A stretch of 64,000 nt of DNA from CAYQSU01 sp964420325. GTDB lineage: Bacteria; Pseudomonadota; Alphaproteobacteria; Rhodospirillales; Defluviicoccaceae. The notes beneath the pieces were generated by a model. That model saw nothing but the letters and a program-made list of their open reading frames with translations. It had not been told where the DNA came from and made no database searches. The stretch covers positions 16,909-80,908 of the forward strand of contig CAYQSU010000005.1 in assembly GCA_964420325.1 (NCBI GenBank). The letters are read 5' to 3'. Shown in pieces: positions 52,506 to 60,903 of this stretch. How positions within the stretch are numbered: position 1 is the first letter of the stretch; every line of letters begins with the position of its first letter. The translations under genes and the position numbers were made by a program.

Positions 52506-53555
52506 ATGTCGTTCTCACGCATGGCTCGCCTCTCGCTGCTCGCTGCCGTCGTCGGTCTGGCGGGCGCCACCGCCCCTTCGGCGGAGGACAGGATCGTCAA
52601 CCTCTACTCCTATCGTCAACCGTTCCTGATCCAGCCGCTGCTGGACGCCTTCACGTCCGAAACCGGCATCGCAGTGAACGTCGTCTATGCGGAGAAGGGC
52701 ATGCTCGAGCGGCTCAAGGCCGAGGGGCCGAACAGCCCTGCCGACGCCGTTCTCACCGTCGACGTCGGCCGCCTCAACGACATGGTCGAGGCGGATCTCC
52801 TGCAGCCCGTCTCTTCGCCCGTGCTCGACGCCGGCATCCCGCCGCAGTACCGACACCCCGAGGGGCTGTGGTTTGGGCTCACCAGCCGCGCCCGCATCCT
52901 CTTCGTCAGCAGGGACCGCGTCGCCGTCGGCGAGGTCGAACGCTACGAGGACCTCGCGGATCCGCGCCTTCGCGGACGCATCTGCTCACGCTCGGGCAAG
53001 GACGTCTACATGGTGTCGCTGATCGCGTCGATGATCGCCCATCGAGGGGAAGCGGAGGCCGAAGCCTGGCTCCAGGGCGTCAAGGCCAATCTCGCACGAA
53101 AGCCGCAGGGCAACGACCGCGCCCAGATCAAGGCGGTGCACGAGGGCATCTGCGACATCGCCATCGCCAACACCTATTATCTCGGTCACATGTTGACGAA
53201 CGACAAGGAGCCGGAGCAGAAGGTCTGGGCGGAGTCGGTGCGCGTCGTGTTCCCCAACCAGGGGGATCGCGGCACCCACGTCAACATCAGCGGCGGCGCC
53301 GTGACCAGGAGCGCCAAGAACCGGGACCATGCCGTCAGGCTTCTCGAGTTCCTGAGCGGCGACGCGGCGCAGAAGATGTATGCCGAGCAGAACTTCGAGT
53401 ATCCGGTCAAGGCCGGCGTCCCGGTGGATCCCCTGGTGGCGTCCTGGGGCACGTTCAAGGCCGACACCATCGACCTCGCCGAGGTCGCCAGGCACCGCGC
53501 CTTGGCGTCGCGCTTGGTCGACCGCGTCCGCTACGACTTCGATGCCGGGTCGTAG
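52506..53555 (+). CDS. Ferric-iron type ABC transporter substrate-binding protein (FbpA/FutA-like)
   Basis: 349 residues from the ATG at 52506 (GGGAAGGGACT upstream). A signal peptide ends near TAPSAED. The mature protein has the FutA/FbpA layout: IVNLYSYRQPFLIQPLLDAF, VYAEKGMLERLKAEGPNSPA, SRSGKDVYMVSLIASMIAHR, the adjacent Tyr pair in IANTYYLGHML that binds iron in the family, and GGAVTRSAKN. It delivers Fe3+ to the permease encoded 90 nt downstream. Confidence 0.92.
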   Translation: MSFSRMARLSLLAAVVGLAGATAPSAEDRIVNLYSYRQPFLIQPLLDAFTSETGIAVNVVYAEKGMLERLKAEGPNSPADAVLTVDVGRLNDMVEADLLQPVSSPVLDAGIPPQYRHPEGLWFGLTSRARILFVSRDRVAVGEVERYEDLADPRLRGRICSRSGKDVYMVSLIASMIAHRGEAEAEAWLQGVKANLARKPQGNDRAQIKAVHEGICDIAIANTYYLGHMLTNDKEPEQKVWAESVRVVFPNQGDRGTHVNISGGAVTRSAKNRDHAVRLLEFLSGDAAQKMYAEQNFEYPVKAGVPVDPLVASWGTFKADTIDLAEVARHRALASRLVDRVRYDFDAGS

Positions 53556-53645
53556 ACGTCCGCTCCTTCGGCTCGCACCCGGACGTCTCGCCGGGACCGC
53601 GCCCTCGGATGCTCCTGCTCGCTGCTGCCGACGATCGATCGAGGC

Positions 53646-55376
53646 ATGGCGACAGGACTGATCTCGGGCGCCGACCCGCCGGGCGTCCGGCTCCGTGCGG
53701 ACGCCCCGGTGCGGCAGCGCAGGCGGCGACGCGATCGATCCGCCGGCTGGACCGTAGGCACCGGGCTGATCGCCTTGCTCGTCGTCCTGCCGCTGCTGGC
53801 GGTCGGCTCCCTGGCCTTGAGCCCCGCCGACGACATCTGGTCGCACCTGGCGTCGACCGTGCTGCCGCTTTATGTCCGCACCACGCTCCTCCTGATGCTC
53901 GGCGTCGGCGTCGGCACGGCGGCGATCGGTGTCGTCTGCGCCTGGCTCGTCACCATGTGCCGCTTTCCGGGCCGCCGCCTGTTCGACTGGGCCCTGCTCC
54001 TGCCGCTTGCGGTTCCGGCTTACGTCATCGCCTACGTGTACACCGACCTCCTCGAGTATGCCGGCCCGGTGCAGCGGCTGCTCCGGGACATCTTCGACTG
54101 GTCGAGCCCGCGCGACTACTGGTTCTTCGAGATCCGCTCCCTGTCCGGCGCCATCGTCATGATGACGCTCGTGCTCTATCCTTACGTCTACCTGCTCGCC
54201 CGCGCGGCGTTTCTGGAGCAGTCCGTGTGCGTGCTCGAGGTGAGCCGCACGCTCGGCAAGGGTCCTTGGCGCGCGTTCGCGACGGTGGCGCTGCCGCTCG
54301 CCCGGCCTGCCGTCGTCGTCGGCGTCTCGCTCGCCCTGATGGAGGCACTGAACGACTTCGGCACGGTCGACTATTTCGCCGTCGCCACCTTCACCGCCGG
54401 CATCTTTGACGTCTGGCTGAACATGAACTCGACCTCGGGCGCGGCCCAGCTGGCCGTCGTCATGTTGGGCGTCGTCCTCGCCCTCCTGGTGGCCGAGCGC
54501 CTCGCCCGCCGCCGCCAGCGGTTCCATCACACGACCACCCGCTATCGCGCGCTGCCGAGCCACCGCCTCGCCGGCTGGCGGGCCGGTCTCGCGGTGTTGG
54601 CCTGCCTCGTTCCCGTGATCCTCGGATTTCTCGTGCCGGCGGGCGTGCTGGCCGTCTATGCCGTCCGCACCGGCCTTCCGCCGGACGGCGGCCGCTTCTT
54701 GCAGCACGCCTGGAACAGCCTGTCGTTGTCCGCCGCCGCCGCCGGCCTCGCCGTCGTTTTCGGGCTTCTCCTCGCGTACGGCGTCCGCCTCAGGGACAGC
54801 CCGGCCCTCAAGCTGGCCACCCGGTGCGCCGGGATCGGCTACGCCGTGCCCGGAGCGGTCCTCGCCGTCGGCGTGCTGATTCCGCTCGCCGCCCTCGACA
54901 ACGCGGTCGACGGCTGGGTGCGCCACCTCCTCGGCATGTCCACCGGGCTGATCCTGAGCGGCACCGTCTTCGCCCTGGTCTATGGCTACCTGGTGCGCTT
55001 TCTCGCGCTGTCGCTCGGCACCATGGAGGCGGGACTGGCCAAGATCACGCCCGGCATGGACGCCGCCGCCCGCACCCTCGGCCTCGGTCCGGGCCGAACC
55101 CTCGGCCACGTTCATCTGCCGATGATGAAAGGCAGCATCCTGACGGCGGCCCTTCTCGTCTTCGTTGACTGCATGAAGGAGCTGCCGATCACCATGCTGT
55201 TGCGGCCGTTCAATTTCGACACCCTGGCGACGTCGGTGCACCAGTTCGCCTCGAAGGAGCTGCTCGCGGAGAGCGCTCTAGGCGCTCTCACCATCGTCGC
55301 CGTCGGCATCCTTCCCGTCGTCGCCCTGAGCCGCACCATCGGACGTTCCCGACCCGGGTCGGCGCGCACGGCGTGA
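53646..55376 (+). CDS. Ferric-iron ABC transporter permease (FbpB-like, two fused domains)
   Basis: 576 residues with twelve or so membrane helices arranged as two permease domains. Each has an EAA-type coupling motif: EVSRTLGKGPWRAFATVALP in the first, and AAARTLGLGPGRTLGHVHLP in the second. The FbpB type binds one ATPase dimer. It is 90 nt after the substrate-binding gene, and its stop overlaps the ATPase gene by one or four bases. Confidence 0.93.
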   Translation: MATGLISGADPPGVRLRADAPVRQRRRRRDRSAGWTVGTGLIALLVVLPLLAVGSLALSPADDIWSHLASTVLPLYVRTTLLLMLGVGVGTAAIGVVCAWLVTMCRFPGRRLFDWALLLPLAVPAYVIAYVYTDLLEYAGPVQRLLRDIFDWSSPRDYWFFEIRSLSGAIVMMTLVLYPYVYLLARAAFLEQSVCVLEVSRTLGKGPWRAFATVALPLARPAVVVGVSLALMEALNDFGTVDYFAVATFTAGIFDVWLNMNSTSGAAQLAVVMLGVVLALLVAERLARRRQRFHHTTTRYRALPSHRLAGWRAGLAVLACLVPVILGFLVPAGVLAVYAVRTGLPPDGGRFLQHAWNSLSLSAAAAGLAVVFGLLLAYGVRLRDSPALKLATRCAGIGYAVPGAVLAVGVLIPLAALDNAVDGWVRHLLGMSTGLILSGTVFALVYGYLVRFLALSLGTMEAGLAKITPGMDAAARTLGLGPGRTLGHVHLPMMKGSILTAALLVFVDCMKELPITMLLRPFNFDTLATSVHQFASKELLAESALGALTIVAVGILPVVALSRTIGRSRPGSARTA

Positions 55377-56416
55377 TGACCGGTCTCGCCTACGACGCCG
55401 TCTCCCACGCGTATGACGGGCCGGATGTGGTCCGCGAGGTGTCGTTCGCCGTCTTGCCCGGCGAGGTCGCCTGCCTGGTCGGACCGTCCGGCTGCGGCAA
55501 GACCACCCTGCTCCGCCTTGCGGCCGGCCTCGAGGTGCTCCAGCGCGGGCGCATCTTCGTCGGCGGCCACCTCGTCGCCGACGCCGCGTCGCGTCGGCAC
55601 ACGCCGCCGGAACGCCGCCACGCCGGGCTGATGTTCCAGGACTACGCCCTGTTTCCCCATCTCACCGTGTTCGACAACGTCGCCTTCGGCATCCGCGATC
55701 GACCGGACCGCTGCCGGCAATGGGTGCCGAGGGCCTTGGCCCGGGTCGGCCTCGCCGACCTCGCCGCCAGCTATCCGCACATGCTCTCCGGCGGCGAGCA
55801 GCAGCGGTGCGCGCTGTTGCGAGCGCTGGCGCCGGAGCCGGACGTGCTGCTCCTCGACGAGCCGTTTTCCGGCCTCGACGTCACCCGCCGGGCGCAGGTT
55901 CGAGAGGAGACCCTGAGCATCCTTCGCGAGGCCGGCGTCGCCACCCTGATCGTCACCCATGACCCGGAGGAGGCGATGTTCATGGCCGACCGTCTGTTCG
56001 TCATGTCGGAGGGGTCGATCGTGCAGGCGGGACCGCCGTCGGAGCTCTACCTGCACCCGGCGAGCGCCTTCGTCGCCACGCTGTTCGGTCCGGTCAACCG
56101 CGCCCTGGCGACGGTCAGGCAGGGGCACGTCACGACCGCGATCGGCACCTTCTGTGCACCGGGGCTCGCCGAGGGGTCATCCGCCGAGGTGCTGGTCCGA
56201 CCGGAAGGCCTGAGGATCGGCGAAGGTGCCAACGGCGTCCGGGCCTCGGTGGTGTTCGCCCGCCTGCTCGGCCGCTCGAGCCACCTCCGGCTCGCTGTCG
56301 ACGGCCTCGAGGAGCCGCTGCAGGCGCTGGTGCCGGGCGTGTTCCTGCCGGTGCCCGGATCTCCCGTGCAGGCACACGTCGATCCGGCGCAGGTGTTCGT
56401 CTTCCCGGCGGCCTGA
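55376..56416 (+). CDS. Ferric-iron ABC transporter ATP-binding protein (FbpC-like)
   Basis: 346 residues from the ATG at 55376 (a GTG at 55373 is also possible). Walker A GPSGCGKTT, signature MLSGGEQQRCALLRAL, Walker B LLLDEPFSGLD and H-loop VTHDPEEAM are complete. The C-terminal part (about 230-346) is a TOBE-type regulatory domain (VRPEGLRIGEGANGVRASVV). It hydrolyses ATP to drive uptake of ferric iron by the FbpAB proteins encoded before it. Confidence 0.93.
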   Translation: MTGLAYDAVSHAYDGPDVVREVSFAVLPGEVACLVGPSGCGKTTLLRLAAGLEVLQRGRIFVGGHLVADAASRRHTPPERRHAGLMFQDYALFPHLTVFDNVAFGIRDRPDRCRQWVPRALARVGLADLAASYPHMLSGGEQQRCALLRALAPEPDVLLLDEPFSGLDVTRRAQVREETLSILREAGVATLIVTHDPEEAMFMADRLFVMSEGSIVQAGPPSELYLHPASAFVATLFGPVNRALATVRQGHVTTAIGTFCAPGLAEGSSAEVLVRPEGLRIGEGANGVRASVVFARLLGRSSHLRLAVDGLEEPLQALVPGVFLPVPGSPVQAHVDPAQVFVFPAA

Positions 56417-56603
56417 GAGCCGGCAGCTCTTGCCGGGTCGGCCCGGCAGGTCGCGCCCGGCGGCACCGGCGGCTCACCCCCGGCCGGCGGAAGCCTCAAG
56501 CGTTTCAATGGGCCGGACGACCCGTCCGGGTTGGCATCGCGTTTGCTCCAAAGCTGACCGGCGCGACATCGACGGCGCGCGACCAGCCACTCGGAGCCGA
56601 CCC

Positions 56604-58196
56604 ATGAGCATGATCGGACTGTTTCAGCCCTCGGCACTCGGCATGGGCAGCATGAGCCACGCCATGGGCGCGATCGGCACCAACATCGCCAATCTGCGCT
56701 CCGGCGGCTACAAGGAGATCGACGTCCATTTCCAAACCGTGCTCAGCGGAACCGTCTCGAGCCAGCCCGGCAGCAACACCGGCGCGCCCTCGGGCGCGAG
56801 CCACTCCGATCTCGGCGGCACCGTGCCGAAGGACTTCTACCGCATCACCAAGCAGGGCCAGTTCGACATCACCGGCGAGGACCTGGACGTTGCCATCAAC
56901 GGCGGCAAGGGCCTCTTCATCGTCAACACCCGCCTCGACGGCTCCGGCGACTTCCTCTACACGCGCGACGGCAGCTTCGGCATCGGGCGCGGACCCGACA
57001 CGACGGTTCCCGGCATCGGTGGCACCCCGATCAGCGTCCAGGAAGGCTACCTCGTCGACAAGAACGGATACTACCTCCAGGGCTGGGCCGCCGATCCGGC
57101 GGGCACCTACGCCGGCAGCCTTTCCAGTCTTTCGGCCCTTCGCGTCGACCCCTTCGCTTTCACCAACAGCGGCGACCCGACGACCCAGGCCAGCCTCTCC
57201 CTCAACCTGCCCGCCAACAACGCCCCCGGCAGCCTCGAGACGTTCACCATGCAGGTGATCGACTCCGCCGGCACCGCCCGCCTTCTCGACGCCCGCTTCA
57301 TCAAGGGATCGACGGCCAACACCTGGACCTTCGACATCGCCGGAGCGCCGGGCGACGTCGCCACCCTGTCGCCCCCCGCCGACTTCGCCCTTTCGACCAC
57401 GCCGGCCCAGGAGACGGTGTTCAACAGCGCGGCCGGCTCCGTTCAGGTCCGCGGCGCCGGCGGCGGCGTGCCCGTCGCCGGGACGTTCACCGCTCTCGCG
57501 CCCGGCGACGCCGTCACCATCGCCGGTACCGCCGCCAACGACGGCACCTACACCGTGCAGGCGGTTGCCGGCGACGGCTCCTCGTTCACCGTCTCGCCCG
57601 CGACACCGCTGGCCGCCAACGAGACCAACGCCGCCTCGACGGGCTTCCTTGCGGCCGGGGTTCTCGGCCAGCAGATGGTGTTCGATCCGACGGCAGCTCT
57701 GACCTCGCCCGGCCAGTACACGGTCGACGTCGCCCACGCCGGCGGCACCGCCACCAGCTTCACGCTCGACGTCAGCACCTTCACCCAGTATGCCGGTGCC
57801 TTCTCCATCTACCTGTTCACCCAGAACGGCATCGAGGCCTCGGACCTCGCCACAGTCCGCTTCGACGAGGACGGCCACGTCGTCGGCGTCTTCGACAACG
57901 GCGCCGCGAGGCCGCTCTACCGGCTCGGCCTTGCCACCTTCACCAACACCGACGGCCTCGAGATCCTGAGCGGCAACCTGTTCCGCGCCTCGGACCTCTC
58001 CGGCGACGCCATCGTCACCACCAGCGGTCAGTTCGGCATCCAGCAACTCACCCCGGGTGCGCACGAACTGTCCAACGTCGACCTCGCCGAGCAGTTCACT
58101 CACATGATCAAGACCCAGACCGTGTTCAATGCCTCGGCGACGGCGTTCAGAACGACCGACGAGATGCTGCGGGAGGTCGGCCAGCTCAAGCGCTAG
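56604..58196 (+). CDS. flgE: Flagellar hook protein FlgE
   Basis: 530 residues from the ATG at 56604 (GGAG upstream). The N-terminal rod-type helix reads MGAIGTNIANLRSGGYKEID, a variation of the usual NNIANVNTTGFK. The C-terminus ELSNVDLAEQFTHMIKTQTV ... TTDEMLREV is typical. A long variable domain lies between. It contains a ~38-residue segment (nt about 57487-57600) with VTIAGTAANDGTYTVQAVAG that recurs in FlgL further along. It forms the hook. A minus-strand gene follows before flgI. Confidence 0.9.
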   Translation: MSMIGLFQPSALGMGSMSHAMGAIGTNIANLRSGGYKEIDVHFQTVLSGTVSSQPGSNTGAPSGASHSDLGGTVPKDFYRITKQGQFDITGEDLDVAINGGKGLFIVNTRLDGSGDFLYTRDGSFGIGRGPDTTVPGIGGTPISVQEGYLVDKNGYYLQGWAADPAGTYAGSLSSLSALRVDPFAFTNSGDPTTQASLSLNLPANNAPGSLETFTMQVIDSAGTARLLDARFIKGSTANTWTFDIAGAPGDVATLSPPADFALSTTPAQETVFNSAAGSVQVRGAGGGVPVAGTFTALAPGDAVTIAGTAANDGTYTVQAVAGDGSSFTVSPATPLAANETNAASTGFLAAGVLGQQMVFDPTAALTSPGQYTVDVAHAGGTATSFTLDVSTFTQYAGAFSIYLFTQNGIEASDLATVRFDEDGHVVGVFDNGAARPLYRLGLATFTNTDGLEILSGNLFRASDLSGDAIVTTSGQFGIQQLTPGAHELSNVDLAEQFTHMIKTQTVFNASATAFRTTDEMLREVGQLKR

Positions 58197-58225
58197 CCCG
58201 CGACGCCGCCGCCGGCACCCGCCTG

Positions 58226-58621
58226 TCAGCCGAACAGGCCGATCGCCAGCACGGCGACCATGACCGTCCATACCGCAAAATGAAGCGCCTGAAGAAAGCC
58301 CTCGAGGCCGCCGTTCGCCGGCGGGGCCGGCGGCAGCGGCGGCAGGCCGAACTGGCGGGGGTCCAGCACGCCCCGCTCCTTGCGGCGCAGCACCTCGCGC
58401 ACGAACTGGCGAACCCAGGGCGGGGCCTGCTCGGTGAACAGGAACTGCATGAACGGCCGTTCGACCTCCTTGTCGGTGACCTCGCCACCGAACCACCAGC
58501 GGTGGGCGAGCCGGAACAGCCGGAACTGGTGCACGTTCAGGGCCTCCGCAGCCATCACCACCTGCCGCACATCGGCCGTGGAGGCGAACAGGGTACTCGG
58601 AAATCTGGTAACGATCGGCAT
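58226..58621 (-). CDS. Unknown protein with C-terminal membrane helix, in the flagellar cluster
   Basis: 131 residues from the ATG at 58621, with GGGGAG upstream. The N-terminal part is helical with an aromatic patch (FRLFRLAHRWWFGGEVTDKE). Then comes a Pro-rich linker (PPLPPAPPANGG) and a final membrane helix (AVWTVMVAVLAIGLFG). No family recognised. It sits on the opposite strand between flgE and flgI, which makes it probably specific to this group of bacteria. It could be a membrane-bound factor of the basal body. Confidence 0.5.
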   Translation of the reverse strand: MPIVTRFPSTLFASTADVRQVVMAAEALNVHQFRLFRLAHRWWFGGEVTDKEVERPFMQFLFTEQAPPWVRQFVREVLRRKERGVLDPRQFGLPPLPPAPPANGGLEGFLQALHFAVWTVMVAVLAIGLFG

Positions 58622-58893
58622 GGGAAGTCTCCCCTCACGCCCGGACGTCGACGTCTTCACTTGAAGATGGCCCTCGGTACGCAGGGGTCAATGGCCACCC
58701 GCCAACCTGGGCAGGCACGGCGAGATCCCGGCAAAATCTTCCGCCGGCCGGACGGTGTTGCCGCCCGCAGCGCGCCTGCGGCGCTCCGCCCTCCCGACAA
58801 CGGATTGAATTCATGGGCGTTTCGGATCCGCAATGGTGGCACGGTTTTCGCATCGCGGAGACCGGATCTCACGTTCTCCGGCGCCATCGGGCG

Positions 58894-60060
58894 ATGACCA
58901 TCATGAACAAGCGACCACCCGCTCCGCTCTCGATCCGCACCGCCGCCCGGAGCCTCGGCCTCGCCCTGGCGGCCGTCGTCGCCGCCGCGCTCGGCACCGC
59001 CGACCCGGCGGCGTCGGCGTCGCGGATCAAGGACATCGTCGCCTTCGAGGGTGTGCGCGACAACCAGCTCGTCGGCTACGGCCTCGTCGTCGGCCTCAAC
59101 GGCACCGGCGACACCCTGAAGGACGGCAGCTTCACCAAGCAGAGCCTCATCTCCATGCTCAACCGCCTCGGCGTCAAGCCGACGGAGCAGGGGCTGCAGT
59201 CGAAGAACGTCGCCGCCGTCATGGTCACCGCGTCGATGCCGCCCTTCGTCCGCCACGGCAGCCGGATCGACGTCACCGTCAGCGCCCTTGGCGACGCCAA
59301 GAACTTGCTCGGCGGCACCCTGCTGGTGACGCCCCTGCTCGGCGCCGACGGCGAGGTCTACGGCGTCGCCCAGGGCCAGGTCGGCATCGGCGGCTTCGCC
59401 GCCGCCGGCGACGCCGCCGCCGTCACCAAGGGCGTGCCGACCAGCGGCCGCATTCCCGACGGCGCCATCATCGAGCGCGAGGTCGGCTTCGAGCTCGCCG
59501 GCATGGACTCCGTCAAGCTCAATCTGCGCAACCCGGACTTCACGACCGCCCGCCGCATCGCCCAGGCGATCAACGCCTTCCTCGGCACGGCTGCGGCGGC
59601 GCCCACCGACCCGTCGACGGTGCATCTCCGCGTTCCCGAGGACTATCGGGGCCGGCTCGTCACTCTGCTCACCGACATCGAGCAGCTCCGCATCCGCCCC
59701 GACCAGCTCGCCCGCATCGTCATCGACGAGAACTCCGGCATCATCGTCATGGGCGAGAACGTCCGCGTCAGCACCGTCGCCATCGCCCAGGGCAACCTCA
59801 CCATCCGCATCACCGAGGCGCCGCAGGTCTCGCAGCCCGGGCCGTTCGCCGAGGTCGGCGAGACGGTGACGGTGCCGCGGACGCAGATCGAGGTCGACGA
59901 GGAAGGACAGAACCGTCTGGCCATGGTCCAGGAGGGCGTGACCCTTCAGGATCTGGTCAACGCCCTCAATGCCCTCGGCGTCGGGCCGCGAGACATGATC
60001 TCGATCCTTCAGGCGATCAAGGCGTCCGGCGCACTGCATGCAGAGCTGGAGGTGATGTGA
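58894..60060 (+). CDS. flgI: Flagellar P-ring protein FlgI
   Basis: 388 residues from the ATG at 58894 (58903 is also possible; a start at 58813 gives a poor signal). A signal peptide ends in AAASASRIKDI-like PAASASRIKDI. FlgI motifs are GLVVGLNGTGDTLKDGSF, FTKQSLISMLNRLGV, MPPFVRHGSRIDVTVSALGD and IVMGENVRVSTVAIAQGNLT. It polymerises in the periplasm around the flagellar rod. Its stop overlaps the flgJ start (TGATG). Confidence 0.95.
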   Translation: MTIMNKRPPAPLSIRTAARSLGLALAAVVAAALGTADPAASASRIKDIVAFEGVRDNQLVGYGLVVGLNGTGDTLKDGSFTKQSLISMLNRLGVKPTEQGLQSKNVAAVMVTASMPPFVRHGSRIDVTVSALGDAKNLLGGTLLVTPLLGADGEVYGVAQGQVGIGGFAAAGDAAAVTKGVPTSGRIPDGAIIEREVGFELAGMDSVKLNLRNPDFTTARRIAQAINAFLGTAAAAPTDPSTVHLRVPEDYRGRLVTLLTDIEQLRIRPDQLARIVIDENSGIIVMGENVRVSTVAIAQGNLTIRITEAPQVSQPGPFAEVGETVTVPRTQIEVDEEGQNRLAMVQEGVTLQDLVNALNALGVGPRDMISILQAIKASGALHAELEVM

Positions 60061-60395
60061 TGGACGTTGCGCTGCCGCTTCACCTCGACGCCGCTGGTAC
60101 CCGGGGCGAGCCGCGGCTGCCGGCGCTGCCGAAGGACACCGATGCCGCGCGGCTCCGACGCGCCGCGCTCGAGTTCGAGGCCGCCTTCCTCGGCCAGATG
60201 CTGCAACCGATGTTGGCCGGCCTCGGCGCCGAGAAGCCGTTCGGCGGCGGCCTCGGCGAGGACATCTGGCGGGCGATGCTGGCCGACGAATACGGCAAGG
60301 CCATCGCCCGCGCCGGCGGCATCGGATTGGCCGACGCGGTCGTGCGCGGCGTGCTGGGCGCCCAGGAGCTGCGCGCCGAAACTGGAGAAGGGTAG
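60060..60395 (+). CDS. flgJ: Rod-binding protein, FlgJ N-terminal type
   Basis: 111 residues from the ATG at 60060. The rod-binding pattern is present: ALEFEAAFLGQMLQPMLAGL and GEDIWRAMLADEYGKAIARA. It corresponds to the N-terminal half of enterobacterial FlgJ and lacks the muramidase domain, as is normal in alphaproteobacteria. It acts as rod scaffold. It is coupled to flgI by an overlapping stop-start, and flgN follows after 6 nt. Confidence 0.9.
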   Translation: MDVALPLHLDAAGTRGEPRLPALPKDTDAARLRRAALEFEAAFLGQMLQPMLAGLGAEKPFGGGLGEDIWRAMLADEYGKAIARAGGIGLADAVVRGVLGAQELRAETGEG

Positions 60396-60401
60396 ACGCG
60401 G

Positions 60402-60854
60402 ATGACCGCACCATCGAAGGCCGCCATGCTCGCATCGGGCCTCGCCGATGCCATGGCCCACTTGGCCGACGTTCTCGAGCGCGAGAACGAGGCGCTGTTG
60501 GCAGGCCGTCCCCGTGCCATCGCCGGCCTGCTGCGGGAGAAGAACGCGGCGGCGCGCTCCTACGAGGCCAAGATCACGGCGCTTCGCGACGAGACGGCCG
60601 ACTTCCGCGATCTCGACGGCGCCAAGCGGAACGAGCTCGCCGGGCTTGCCGCCGCGCTCGCACCGCTCGCCGAAGACAACGCCCGCCTTCTGAAAGTGGC
60701 GATCGAGGTCAACCACCGGTTGCTCGACGCCGTCGCCGACGCCGTCAAGGCGGTGAGCCCGGCGGCCAACGCGTACTCCCGGAGCGGCTCGCCCGGCAAC
60801 GGCGGTGCCGCCGCACCGGCAGGTGTCGCGTTGACGGTCAACCGGTCCCTCTAG
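60402..60854 (+). CDS. flgN: FlgN-like flagellar export chaperone
   Basis: 150 residues, mainly two long helices: LADVLERENEALLAGRPRAI, then LREKNAAARSYEAKITALRD, and LLKVAIEVNHRLLDAVADAV. This matches the FlgN family, which binds the hook-associated proteins FlgK and FlgL for export. Its place directly before flgK and flgL supports this. The C-terminal tail is Ala/Gly/Pro-rich. Confidence 0.82.
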   Translation: MTAPSKAAMLASGLADAMAHLADVLERENEALLAGRPRAIAGLLREKNAAARSYEAKITALRDETADFRDLDGAKRNELAGLAAALAPLAEDNARLLKVAIEVNHRLLDAVADAVKAVSPAANAYSRSGSPGNGGAAAPAGVALTVNRSL

Positions 60855-60903
60855 GGCCCGCCGGTCCGGCCCACGGCGTCGATCTCAGAAGGAGATTTCC
60901 CCG

